From contig NZ_JBEPIJ010000009.1 of the NCBI RefSeq assembly GCF_040327995.1, positions 62,001 to 126,000 of the forward strand: 64,000 nt of DNA, in the 5' to 3' direction. Shown here piece by piece: positions 1 to 8,521 of the stretch; within the stretch, counting starts at the first letter, position 1, and the number at the start of each line of letters is the position of its first letter. The translations under genes were made by a program, and so were the position numbers. Source of the stretch: Solimonas thermocellulolyticum. Lineage in GTDB: Bacteria > Pseudomonadota > Gammaproteobacteria > Nevskiales > Nevskiaceae. Below the pieces are notes generated by a model. The model worked only from the letters and a program-made list of their open reading frames with translations. It did no database searches and was not told the DNA's origin.

Positions 1-185
1 GCGGCGTACCCGAGGCACTCGCGCGCACGCTCTTGACCTGCACCTTCGCCCACGACGTGCTGCAACACATACGGCCCGAGGACGTACGCGCGCGCGTGAC
101 CCAGCGCCTCTTGCGGCAAATGCCCGGCGGCGACGAGATGCGGGCCTTGCAGATGGAAGGCCTGCGGATGGACGCACAGTCATGA
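1..185 (+). CDS. sufD: SufD C-terminal fragment (Fe-S cluster assembly), 5' truncated
   Basis: The frame starting at base 3 is open to a TGA at 183-185 and encodes the last 60 residues of a protein whose 5' part lies outside the window. The tail has the helical pattern seen at the end of SufD (GVPEALARTLLTCTF, then a DVLQHI helix). The stop overlaps the sufS start as ATGA, the usual sufD-sufS coupling. SufD is the scaffold partner of SufB and SufC in the SUF Fe-S assembly complex. The assignment rests on this short tail plus the neighbouring sufS, so a related SufB/D-type protein cannot be fully excluded. Confidence 0.8.
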   Translation, partial: GVPEALARTLLTCTFAHDVLQHIRPEDVRARVTQRLLRQMPGGDEMRALQMEGLRMDAQS

Positions 186-1393
186 GTTCGACGCTCGACA
201 TCGGCGCCATCCGCGCACAGTTCCCGATCCTGCGGCAGACGGTGCACGGCAGGCGCCTGGCCTATCTCGACAACGCCGCGACGACGCAAAAGCCCGAGGC
301 GGTATTGCAGGCCATCGACCGCTACTACCGCACGTCCAACGCCAACGTGCATCGCGCGGTGCACGAGCTCGCCGGCCGCGCGACCACGCAATACGAGGCA
401 GCGCGCGACCGCATCGGTGCCTTCGTCAAGGTCGCGCGCGAGCAGGTGGTCTTCACGCGCGGCACCACCGAGGCCATCAATCTCGTCGCGCGCAGCTATC
501 TGCAACCGCGCCTGCAGCCAGGCGACGAGGTGCTGCTGACCGGCATGGAGCACCACTCCAACATCGTGCCGTGGCAGCTCGTCGGCGCCAAAACCGTCGC
601 CGCGCCGGTGCTCGATGACGGCAGCCTCGACCTCGATGCGTGGAAGCAGCGGCTCTCGGCACGCACGAAGTTGGTTGCGGTCGCGCAGATCTCCAACACG
701 CTCGGCACGATCAACCCGATCGCCGACATCGTCGCCGCAGCGCACGCGCGCGGCGTTCCGGTGCTGGTCGACGGCGCACAGGGCATCGCGCATCTGCGCA
801 CCGATCTGACCGCGCTCGACATCGACTTCTACGCGTTTTCCTCGCACAAGCTTTACGGCCCTACCGGCTTCGGTGCTCTGGTCGCCAAACGCGAACATCT
901 CGAAGCGATGCCGCCGTGGCACGGCGGCGGCGACATGATCCGCACGGTCGCCTTCGAAGGCAGCACCTGGAATGACGTGCCGTACAAGTTCGAGGCCGGT
1001 ACGCCGGACATCGCCGGCGCGATCGGTTGCGCCGCGGCGATCGACTGGCTCGATGCGCTCGACGTCGAGCGTGTCGCCGCGCACGAACACGCACTGCTCG
1101 AATACGCGACCGAACAGTTGTCGCGGATTCCCGGACTGCGCCTGATCGGCACTGCGCCGCACAAGGCCGGCATCCTGTCCTTCGTCATGAACGGGCCGCA
1201 TCCGCAGGACATCGGCTCGATTCTCGACATGGAAGGCGTGGCCATCCGCACCGGCCACCATTGCACGATGCCGCTGATGCAGCGCTTCGGCGTACCGGCG
1301 ACGGCGCGCGCCTCGCTCGCGGTCTACAACGACCGCGATGACATCGACCAGCTCGTCGCCGCGCTGCAGAAGGTCCGACGCCTGTTCGCCTGA
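182..1393 (+). CDS. sufS: SufS cysteine desulfurase
   Basis: A 403-residue PLP-dependent desulfurase that takes sulfur from cysteine as an enzyme persulfide and passes it to the SUF scaffold, normally through SufE or SufU. The PLP lysine is K223 in SSHKLYGPTG. The persulfide cysteine is C361 in RTGHHCTMPLM, the class II (SufS/CsdA) signature rather than the IscS one. The N-terminal LDNAATTQKP is also typical, and the length matches the family. The start ATG overlaps the sufD stop, so translation is probably coupled. No sufE or sufT follows: the next gene is convergent after 8 bases, so the SUF operon ends here. Confidence 0.97.
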   Translation: MSSTLDIGAIRAQFPILRQTVHGRRLAYLDNAATTQKPEAVLQAIDRYYRTSNANVHRAVHELAGRATTQYEAARDRIGAFVKVAREQVVFTRGTTEAINLVARSYLQPRLQPGDEVLLTGMEHHSNIVPWQLVGAKTVAAPVLDDGSLDLDAWKQRLSARTKLVAVAQISNTLGTINPIADIVAAAHARGVPVLVDGAQGIAHLRTDLTALDIDFYAFSSHKLYGPTGFGALVAKREHLEAMPPWHGGGDMIRTVAFEGSTWNDVPYKFEAGTPDIAGAIGCAAAIDWLDALDVERVAAHEHALLEYATEQLSRIPGLRLIGTAPHKAGILSFVMNGPHPQDIGSILDMEGVAIRTGHHCTMPLMQRFGVPATARASLAVYNDRDDIDQLVAALQKVRRLFA

Positions 1394-1401
1394 TCGGCAG
1401 C

Positions 1402-2958
1402 TCAGCGTCCGCTCTGGATCGGCTGCGCCAGAATCCACAGGCCGAAGGTCGTGAACGCGACCATCAGCAGCAGCATCGGGATCTGGCTCAGTACCGCAGC
1501 GCGGCGGCTCGGGAACAGGCGCAGTGCCTCGACGTGCGCGATCCAGACGCTGACGATGTGACCGAACACGATCAGACCCACCTGCGTATGCCAGATCCAT
1601 TTCAGATCCGGCAGGATCGGCGCGCGCAGCAATCCCGCGGTGCCGAACAGATTCCAGCCGTTGCCGAGCGGGTCGGAGAGCAGGCTCACGATCTTCAGGC
1701 CCTGCGTCAACAGCAAGGTGTAGTAATGGGTGAAGTGGTAGACCAGCGCGATCGGCAGCAGCGAGTACGCAAAGCCCAGCGCCAGTTCGCGCAGCGATCG
1801 CCGCGACCCGCCGCAGACGCGCGCCAGCCACACAAAGACGAGATAGATCGCCAGGTACAGCAACGGTGACAGGAAAAGGCACATGGTCTCGTAAACGAGA
1901 TACCAGGGCCGCAATTCGATGTAGGCATGGATCGGCGGCTTGCCCATCCACTCGGTCAACCAGCCGGTGGGATCGAACCAGAACAGCTTGAACCACGGCA
2001 CCGTCGCGCGTAGGCCGTCGAAAGCGGTCGACGACAGCATGAACAGAATGAACACGAGCAGGCTCCACGATTCCGCGTGCGCTTCGAGCAGCCCGGAGAA
2101 CGGCGGGCGCAGGCGTATGCCCTGCCCCGGCCGATAATCGATCGGCGCCATCAGCGCGAGCAGTCGTAGGAACACTGCGAAGAATTCGCCGTAACGGAAC
2201 CAGGCCGCGGCGCCGAAGACATAGACCGCGACCAGGTTCAGCACGCTGTAGCCGAGCAGCAACTGCGCCAGCGAAAGGGGGCGCGTGTGCGCGAACAGCT
2301 CCACCCAGATGAACGCCATGTACAGCGCAAGGGCCGGCCAGTACGCCAGTGAGGATGGATAACGCACGCGGCCTTGCAGATAGCCGCGCCAGGCGCGCCC
2401 GAGCAGTTCGGCGAGCGTGCGCCACGGATTGAGCAGCGCGTAGACGTCGCCGATCAGCGCCGTCAGATAGGCGAAACCGAGCACGAACACGACCCAGAAG
2501 AAGGTCATGTTGAAGTTGCGGTACGGATCGCGCGTGCCGAACCAGCCACTGAGCACACAGGCGATCAGACCGATCAGGGCGAGCGCGCGCAGCACGCAAC
2601 GCAGCCGCAGCCAGCGCAGCGCGCGCACCACGCCGCTGTGCTGCAGGTCGATGCTGCGGGGTGCACGCGATCCGGCGGGCGCTGTCGCGAACCAGGCGAC
2701 GACGAGAAACGACAGCAGGAGCGCCGCGGCGCCGCCCCAGGCATACATCCAGAACGGCACCGGCAGGTTGTAGATGCGACCGAAGGAATGCGCCGCCGCG
2801 CTCGGGACCTGCGCGCTGAGCGCGAGCAGCGCGAAGATTGCGGCGCCGCTGCGGCACGCCGTGCCGACGTCGCGCCGGCGCGAGCGGTCCTGCGCCAGCG
2901 CGCGCGCAGACCTCGCCACGGTGGCTTCCCGCTTGCACGGGAACGGCAGTGTTCGCAT
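1402..2958 (-). CDS. Polytopic membrane protein with histidine-rich helices (often auto-named fenitrothion hydrolase-like)
   Basis: A 518-residue integral membrane protein of unknown function. A signal-like segment ends AAA just before H57 (HSFGRIYNLPVPFW), followed by about eleven hydrophobic helices. Late helices carry paired histidines (YHFTHY near 400; WHTQVGLIVFGHIVSVWIAH near 460), as in metal- or haem-binding membrane proteins. From memory, related proteins in actinobacteria and proteobacteria are labelled fenitrothion hydrolase, but nothing here looks like a soluble hydrolase site. The start ATG overlaps the stop of the upstream cupredoxin-like gene (ATGA). A role in metal or redox handling with that partner is inference. 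Confidence 0.6.
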   Translation of the reverse strand: MRTLPFPCKREATVARSARALAQDRSRRRDVGTACRSGAAIFALLALSAQVPSAAAHSFGRIYNLPVPFWMYAWGGAAALLLSFLVVAWFATAPAGSRAPRSIDLQHSGVVRALRWLRLRCVLRALALIGLIACVLSGWFGTRDPYRNFNMTFFWVVFVLGFAYLTALIGDVYALLNPWRTLAELLGRAWRGYLQGRVRYPSSLAYWPALALYMAFIWVELFAHTRPLSLAQLLLGYSVLNLVAVYVFGAAAWFRYGEFFAVFLRLLALMAPIDYRPGQGIRLRPPFSGLLEAHAESWSLLVFILFMLSSTAFDGLRATVPWFKLFWFDPTGWLTEWMGKPPIHAYIELRPWYLVYETMCLFLSPLLYLAIYLVFVWLARVCGGSRRSLRELALGFAYSLLPIALVYHFTHYYTLLLTQGLKIVSLLSDPLGNGWNLFGTAGLLRAPILPDLKWIWHTQVGLIVFGHIVSVWIAHVEALRLFPSRRAAVLSQIPMLLLMVAFTTFGLWILAQPIQSGR

Positions 2959-3356
2959 CAGCGCGGGCTGATCTCGAGCACGGCAACCTGCGTGTGCGCG
3001 CCGTGTAGCTCGATTTCGAAGCGCCCGGCGTGCTCGGCGGTGAAGCGCAGCGTGGCCGGCTCGCCGGCGCGCAGCGGCAGGCTGAGGTCGTACCCGTGCA
3101 GGTGCAGCTCGTCGTCCTCGGCGCTGCGCACGTCGAGTTCAATCTCGTCGCCGGCACGCGCCTTGAGCACGGCGATCGCCGGCGCCCCGGCCGGCGGCGG
3201 CACCTCGATATGCAGGCGTCGCACGATCGGCGCGGCGGCGACGGGCACGGCCGTCTCTACTTCGGTGGCCGGCGGCGCCGGCGACAAGGGCCGCAACAGC
3301 GCCCACAGTGCGGCGAGCAACACCACCGCGACGAACAGGAAGATCCCCAAACGCAT
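2958..3356 (-). CDS. Small membrane-anchored cupredoxin-like protein
   Basis: A 132-residue protein. The ATG at 3356 was chosen because it begins a clear signal anchor (hydrophobic residues 4-20) and lies 11 bases after the preceding gene's stop. A longer reading upstream only overlaps that gene in a shifted frame. After a proline-rich linker, residues 48-130 look like a beta-sandwich of cupredoxin type: an ARAGDEIELDV strand, a HLHGYD motif (H85, H87), and a C-terminal AGRFEIELHGAHTQVAVLE strand pair (H118, H121). The classical Cys-His-Met copper set is absent, so metal binding is only possible. The stop overlaps the start of the membrane protein gene, indicating a joint function. Confidence 0.65.
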   Translation of the reverse strand: MRLGIFLFVAVVLLAALWALLRPLSPAPPATEVETAVPVAAAPIVRRLHIEVPPPAGAPAIAVLKARAGDEIELDVRSAEDDELHLHGYDLSLPLRAGEPATLRFTAEHAGRFEIELHGAHTQVAVLEISPR

Positions 3357-3367
3357 CGCGCCGGCGC

Positions 3368-5548
3368 CTAGCGATTGACCACCTGCTCCCACATCCTGAG
3401 GTAGGCCTCGGCCGACCAATACAGCGCATCGAGCGCCTCGCGCCCGCCTTCGAGGCGAACCTCCTCGACGTAATCGGCGACCATGCCGTAGTGCGCCGTG
3501 CCGACTTCGTCGATGTGCCAGCTCTTGCCGCTTTGTGGAATCGTCTGCAGATCGAAGGTCAGCGGTGCGAAGCCCTCGAACTGCGGTCCCCAGTCCTCGC
3601 CCTGGAACAGGGTGAACGGATACTGCACTGGCTTGTCGGTGGCGCCGCGCGGCGGCGAACGGTCGGCGATCCCGTTGGCGTCCATGCCGTAACCGACCGC
3701 GAGCGGCTCCCCCGGCCGGGCCTCGTCCCACAGGGGCTTGAGCTTGCGCATGAACTCGACGTGGCCCCTGCCGTTGGGCTTGAACGGATAGATCAGCCCG
3801 CCGAGCGCGAGGATGTCCTTGGCCTGCTGGATCGAGATGCCGCCGTGACCGCCGTGCGCCGAGATCAGCGGATACGGCGGATTCTGCGCCTTGGCGATGT
3901 CGATCATGTCCTGCTTGATCGACAGCTCGGCATGATCGATGTCGATGATGAACTTCTTCTCCATCAACTTTTCGATCACGTAGCGGCCGAGCTCGGTCAT
4001 GCCGCGCGCATTGCACTGTCGCTTGCCCGCGGGGTACAACGGCACGATGCCGTTGAGCGCACCGAGCACGATCTGGCTGAGCGGATCGCCTCCGGTACCG
4101 GGAATGGCGGTCGTCATGTATGCGCCGGCGTCGTAGAAGTACGCCTCGCCCTCGCCGCCGTCCGGGCAGTCGTAGGTCCGCCAGAAATGGCCGGTGCCCC
4201 AGAAGCCCACCAGATTGAGCGCGTCCCCGTTGAAGATGCCGGTGCCGCCCAGCGCGCTGTCGACGTCGTGATACGGGAACAGCTCGCGCACGCCCAACTC
4301 CCAGATCTCGTCGATCTGGCGATCGATGTCCTCGCGCGTGCAGCCGACCACCTCGCCGACGCCGGCGACGGTGCGCAGCGTGCAGTCGAAGATGTTGGAG
4401 AACTCCAGTCCCGGCACGACGGCGAGCTTGCCCTCGTTGATCACGCGCCTTGCCTCGGCCGGATCGCCGACGATGCGAAACCAGCCCTTGCCCGGCCCGC
4501 CCTCCTGCGCGTCGACGTAATCCTGCAAGCTCTTCAGGTACTTCACCTGTTTGATGCCCAGGCTCATGTCGTTGCAGTCGTAGCCCAACGCTTGCGGATT
4601 GATCGTCGTCGCATAGATCACCGCGATCTCGCACAGCGCGGCGATGTTGGTGCCCTCGGACACGAGGATGCGCAGGCCGGCTTTCCACGCGCGCTCGACC
4701 CACTTGTAGTACATCGCCTGGTGCAACTGTGAGTCATAGGCCGGCCAGTCGATGAAATCCGGCCAGCCGACGGTGTCGTGCGTGGTCAGCGGCGTCAGAT
4801 CGAGGATCAATGCCTCCGGGTCCTGGATGCCCTGCGGACCGTGATGCGCCTCGCAGTCCGCGAGCGCATGCGGCACGCCGAAGCGGTGATACATCTGCCC
4901 GTACAGCACGCCGCCCGCCGATGGCCCGACATCGAGCGACCCGTCCGACATCTCGTGCCCCATCGCCATGTGCGTGTGCACCTCGGCGAAGCCCACGACG
5001 GGCTGGTCGATGCCGCGCCCCTTGTAGGTCTCGCCACGGCTGTCGGTGGAGATTTCCGGATAGGGCGTGCAGCCCTGCGCAGGTACGAAGGCGAACTCCC
5101 CGCTGGCTGCGCCGTCGCCGAGTGGCGGGGCGCTGGTGCCGTCGGATTTGAGGACGACGGTGTAACGGCCCGGCGCCACCGTATCGATGGTCCAGTTCGC
5201 CGCATCGGAGGCGGACTCCGCGGCCACCACGGCGTCGCCGGCGCTGGCGAGCAGGCGGCCATCCCGACCGTGGAACAGGTAGTCGCCGAGCGCCGTCGGC
5301 TTCATGTAGAAACGCTCCGCGGCATCGGCCGAGGTCGCAGTCGCGGCGTAGCCATTGCCCTGCCGCGCAATGAAACGCCCGCTGTCCAATGCCTTGACGG
5401 TGAAACACCGGTTGGCCAGCTCGTACCGGTTTTGCGGCGCGCCCGCCGGATCGGGATCCGCGGGCCCGCCGGACGGCGGATCGGAATCACGGCAGGCGGC
5501 CAGCGCCAGCGTCGCACCGCACAACATCCCCATCCACGATCTACGCAT
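3368..5548 (-). CDS. Secreted lipoprotein, amidohydrolase/dipeptidase-like metal-dependent hydrolase
   Basis: A 726-residue exported lipoprotein. The ATG at 5548 is preferred over the upstream start at 5578 because a GGGGGAG ribosome site precedes it and it gives a short lipoprotein signal ending LALAAC (Cys19). Residues about 40-160 form a domain with beta-trefoil-like short repeats (GRFIARQGNG; DGRLLASAGD). The remainder looks like a TIM-barrel amidohydrolase: HTH at 191-193, later IDIDHAE, SAHGGHGG and a GYGMDANG aspartate, consistent with a metal site. The substrate is unknown. It heads a three-gene operon with the cupredoxin-like and polytopic membrane proteins. Confidence 0.65.
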   Translation of the reverse strand: MRRSWMGMLCGATLALAACRDSDPPSGGPADPDPAGAPQNRYELANRCFTVKALDSGRFIARQGNGYAATATSADAAERFYMKPTALGDYLFHGRDGRLLASAGDAVVAAESASDAANWTIDTVAPGRYTVVLKSDGTSAPPLGDGAASGEFAFVPAQGCTPYPEISTDSRGETYKGRGIDQPVVGFAEVHTHMAMGHEMSDGSLDVGPSAGGVLYGQMYHRFGVPHALADCEAHHGPQGIQDPEALILDLTPLTTHDTVGWPDFIDWPAYDSQLHQAMYYKWVERAWKAGLRILVSEGTNIAALCEIAVIYATTINPQALGYDCNDMSLGIKQVKYLKSLQDYVDAQEGGPGKGWFRIVGDPAEARRVINEGKLAVVPGLEFSNIFDCTLRTVAGVGEVVGCTREDIDRQIDEIWELGVRELFPYHDVDSALGGTGIFNGDALNLVGFWGTGHFWRTYDCPDGGEGEAYFYDAGAYMTTAIPGTGGDPLSQIVLGALNGIVPLYPAGKRQCNARGMTELGRYVIEKLMEKKFIIDIDHAELSIKQDMIDIAKAQNPPYPLISAHGGHGGISIQQAKDILALGGLIYPFKPNGRGHVEFMRKLKPLWDEARPGEPLAVGYGMDANGIADRSPPRGATDKPVQYPFTLFQGEDWGPQFEGFAPLTFDLQTIPQSGKSWHIDEVGTAHYGMVADYVEEVRLEGGREALDALYWSAEAYLRMWEQVVNR

Positions 5549-5697
5549 GCTCTCCCCCTGCCAGCGCGCCGCGCGCAAGCCTCGATTCTAGGATCGGTGC
5601 GCGCAGCGCGTGCATAGCAAAATCTGCCCCATCAGCGCATCCGCGCCGCGGCGACGGCCTGATCGGCGCTCGGGCGCAGCCGGCGGCTCGCCCGCGC

Positions 5698-7392
5698 TCA
5701 CAGCGGCGTCAGCGCGAGGATACGCAGATCCAGCGATTCGCGCCCCTGCCAGCGATTGATCGACAGCGTGAACGCAAGGTGTACCTCGCCGCGGTCGCAC
5801 AGGCGTTCGGCGCCGTTGAAGTCGATCGCCGACAGCACTCCGGCGGGATGCGCCAGTCGATACTTGACGTGCGCGCCGTCGCCACCCACCGGCCGTGCCT
5901 CGATCACGCGCGCGATGGTCTCGAACACCGGTTCCGGGAAGCCCTGGCCCCAGGGACCGGCGGCTTCGAGTGCGCGCGCGGTGTCCAGCGTCATTTCGTC
6001 CGCCGCCAGCTCGCCATCGGTGTCCAGACACTGCGCCAGCGCGGCTTCATCGAGCCATTCCCGGCACAGGGCATCGAAGTGCTCACTGAAGGCATCGAGC
6101 GCGTCCGCACGCAGGCTCAGGCCCGCGGCCATCGCGTGGCCGCCGAAGCGCTCGATCAGCCCCGGCGCGCGCGCGTCGATCGCCGCCAGCGCATCACGCA
6201 AATGCAGTCCGGGAATCGAGCGCCCCGAGCCCTTGAGCAGATCCGCTTGCCGTGCGCGGGCGAAGGCGATGACCGGGCGATGCAGGCGCTCCTTGAGGCG
6301 TCCGGCGACGATACCGACGACGCCTTCGTGCCAGTCGTCGGAATAAAGGCAGACGCCGATCGCATCGTCACCGGCGAGCCGTTCGAGCGCATCGTCGTGC
6401 ATCTGCGCCTCGATCTCACGGCGATTGCGGTTGAAGGCATCGAGTTGACGCGCCAGCGCCAGCGCATGCTCGGTATCGTCGGTCAGCAGGCACTCGATGC
6501 CGGTGCGGATGTCGTCGAGGCGACCAGCGGCATTCAGGCGCGGGCCGAGCACGAAGCCGAGGTCCTGCGCCGTGAGCCGCGCCGGGTCGCGGCCCGCGAC
6601 CTGCAGCAGCGCGGCCAGGCCCGGCCGCATGCGGCCGGCGCGCATGCGGCGCAAGCCTTGCTCGACGAGGATGCGGTTGTTGCGGTCCAGGCGCACGACA
6701 TCGGCCACGGTGCCGACGGCGACCAGATCGAGGAACTCGGACAGGTTGGGCTCGCGCCGCGCCGCATCGAACCAGCCATCCGCGCGCAGCCGCGCACGCA
6801 GTGCCAGCAGCACGTAGAACATCACCCCGACGCCGGCCAGGGATTTCGACGCAAAGCCACAGCCCGGCAGATTCGGGTTGACGATCACCTCCGCCGCCGG
6901 CAGCTCGGCACCAACGAGGTGATGGTCGGTGATCAACACACGCAGGCCCAGCGCGCGCGCGCTGGCGACGCCGGATACGCTGCTGATGCCGTTGTCCACC
7001 GTCACCAGCACGCGCGCACCGGTGGCCGCCGCCTGCTCGGCGAGCGCCGGCGACAAGCCGTAGCCCATGCGAAAGCGGTCCGGCACCACGTAGTGAACGG
7101 CGGCTGCGCCGAGCGCGCGCAAGCCGAGGACCGCGAGCGCGGTGCCGGTCGCACCGTCGGCATCGTAGTCGCCGGCGATCACGACGGGCTCGCCCGCGCG
7201 GATCGCCTCGGCGAGCAGGGTCGCGGCGGCGTCGATGTTGGCCAGACCGGACGGTGGCAGCAGATGCGCCAGATCGAGCGCCAGTTCGTCGGCGCGCACG
7301 CCGCGTGCGGCGAGCACGCGGCGCAGCACGGCCGGCAGCGACGCCGGCAACCGCTCCGGGTCACCCGGCGGCCGGCGGCGCAACGTCGGCAT
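5698..7392 (-). CDS. recJ: Single-stranded-DNA 5'-3' exonuclease RecJ
   Basis: A 564-residue DHH-family nuclease acting in recombination, base-excision and mismatch repair. The DHH catalytic motifs are present: AGDYDADGATG (D75, D77, D79), TVDNG near 131-135 and TDHH at 155-158. A DHHA1 region follows with GRLDD and RFGGHAMAAG, then the C-terminal OB domain. The start at 7392 is set by the ATGA overlap with the thrC stop. The frame is open 61 codons further up, but that part only shadows thrC. It is the last gene of alaC-hom-thrC-recJ. Length is normal for the family. Confidence 0.96.
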   Translation of the reverse strand: MPTLRRRPPGDPERLPASLPAVLRRVLAARGVRADELALDLAHLLPPSGLANIDAAATLLAEAIRAGEPVVIAGDYDADGATGTALAVLGLRALGAAAVHYVVPDRFRMGYGLSPALAEQAAATGARVLVTVDNGISSVSGVASARALGLRVLITDHHLVGAELPAAEVIVNPNLPGCGFASKSLAGVGVMFYVLLALRARLRADGWFDAARREPNLSEFLDLVAVGTVADVVRLDRNNRILVEQGLRRMRAGRMRPGLAALLQVAGRDPARLTAQDLGFVLGPRLNAAGRLDDIRTGIECLLTDDTEHALALARQLDAFNRNRREIEAQMHDDALERLAGDDAIGVCLYSDDWHEGVVGIVAGRLKERLHRPVIAFARARQADLLKGSGRSIPGLHLRDALAAIDARAPGLIERFGGHAMAAGLSLRADALDAFSEHFDALCREWLDEAALAQCLDTDGELAADEMTLDTARALEAAGPWGQGFPEPVFETIARVIEARPVGGDGAHVKYRLAHPAGVLSAIDFNGAERLCDRGEVHLAFTLSINRWQGRESLDLRILALTPL

Positions 7393-8510
7393 CACGCCAT
7401 GTGCGCGAGCAGCGCGCCTTCGACCGCCGCGCGTTCGGCCGGCACCTGGATCAGACCCTTGAGCCCGTCCTTCATGATGACGTCCGGATCCTTCAATCCG
7501 TTGCCAGTGAGCGTGCAGACCACCGTCGCGCCCTGCGCGATCCTTCCGGCCTTGATGTCGCGCAGCGCGCCGCACAGCGAGGCCGCGGAGGCCGGCTCAC
7601 AGAACACGCCCTCGTTCGCCGCGAGCAGCCTTTGCGTCGCGAGGATCTCGGCGTCGCTACATTCATCGAACCAGCCGTTCGATTCCCTCTGCGCCGCCCA
7701 GGCCAAATCCCAGGACTGCGGGTCGCCGATGCGGATCGCGGTGGCCACCGTCTCGGGATGCTTCACGGCAGCGCCGCGCAAGAACGGCGCCGCACCGGCG
7801 GCCTGATAGCCGACCATGCGCGGGCGCGTCTTGGCGAGCGGCGCGTCGAGGAAACGACCCTCTGCGTGGTACGGACAGTACGAGGCGGCCACACCGGCCA
7901 TTTCGCAGTAGCCGAGCCAGTAGGCGCTGATGTTGCCGGCGTTGCCGACCGGCAGGCAGTGATAGTCCGGTGCGCGGCCGAGCGCCTCGACGATCTCGAA
8001 GGCCGCCGTCTTCTGCCCCTGCAGGCGATACGGGTTGATCGAGTTGACGATGGCCACCGGCGTGGTCTGGCCGATCTCCTTGACCAGGCGCATGCCATCG
8101 TCGAAATTACCCTGGATCTGGATCACGACGGCGCCGTGCACGATGGCCTGTGCGAGCTTGCCCAGCGCGATCTTGCCGTCGGGAATCAGCACGAAGGCGG
8201 TGAGGCCGGCGCGCACCGCATACGCCGCCGCGGCCGCGGAGGTGTTGCCAGTCGACGCGCAGATGATGGCGCGCGCGCCCTCATGCACCGCCTGTGTGAC
8301 GGCGACGGTCATGCCGCGATCCTTGAACGAACCGGTCGGGTTCAGCCCCTCGAACTTGACGTACAGCTCGCCGTCGAAGCCGATCTGCCTTGGAATGTTC
8401 TCGAGCTTGATCAGCGGCGTGCGCCCCTCGCCCAGCGAGATCGCGCGCGCTTCGGCGGCGAGTGGCAGACGAAAGCGGTACTGCTCGATGAGACCGGTGT
8501 AGCGTGTCAT
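7392..8510 (-). CDS. thrC: Threonine synthase
   Basis: A 372-residue PLP enzyme converting O-phosphohomoserine to threonine, the last step of threonine synthesis. The PLP lysine is K63 in NPTGSFKDRG, and the phosphate-binding loop is PVGNAGNISAYWLGY. It is the short form of threonine synthase, rather than the roughly 430-residue enterobacterial form with the extended N-terminus. It lies 11 bases downstream of hom and overlaps the recJ start. Together hom and thrC make the aspartate-to-threonine branch. Confidence 0.95.
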   Translation of the reverse strand: MTRYTGLIEQYRFRLPLAAEARAISLGEGRTPLIKLENIPRQIGFDGELYVKFEGLNPTGSFKDRGMTVAVTQAVHEGARAIICASTGNTSAAAAAYAVRAGLTAFVLIPDGKIALGKLAQAIVHGAVVIQIQGNFDDGMRLVKEIGQTTPVAIVNSINPYRLQGQKTAAFEIVEALGRAPDYHCLPVGNAGNISAYWLGYCEMAGVAASYCPYHAEGRFLDAPLAKTRPRMVGYQAAGAAPFLRGAAVKHPETVATAIRIGDPQSWDLAWAAQRESNGWFDECSDAEILATQRLLAANEGVFCEPASAASLCGALRDIKAGRIAQGATVVCTLTGNGLKDPDVIMKDGLKGLIQVPAERAAVEGALLAHMA

Positions 8511-8521
8511 GATGGCAACGT

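Noticed and set aside
2958..4703. A 581-codon open frame overlapping the 3' half of the hydrolase lipoprotein gene, which at first suggests a frameshifted gene.
   Set aside because: Most of it is an arginine-rich shadow of the hydrolase gene. Only the last 132 codons are protein-like; they form a separate small gene starting at ATG 3356, and the hydrolase frame itself is intact.
5779..7806. A 675-codon plus-strand open frame opposite recJ and thrC.
   Set aside because: Long antisense frames are expected in high-GC DNA with biased third positions. The translation has no domain, and recJ and thrC on the other strand are unmistakable.
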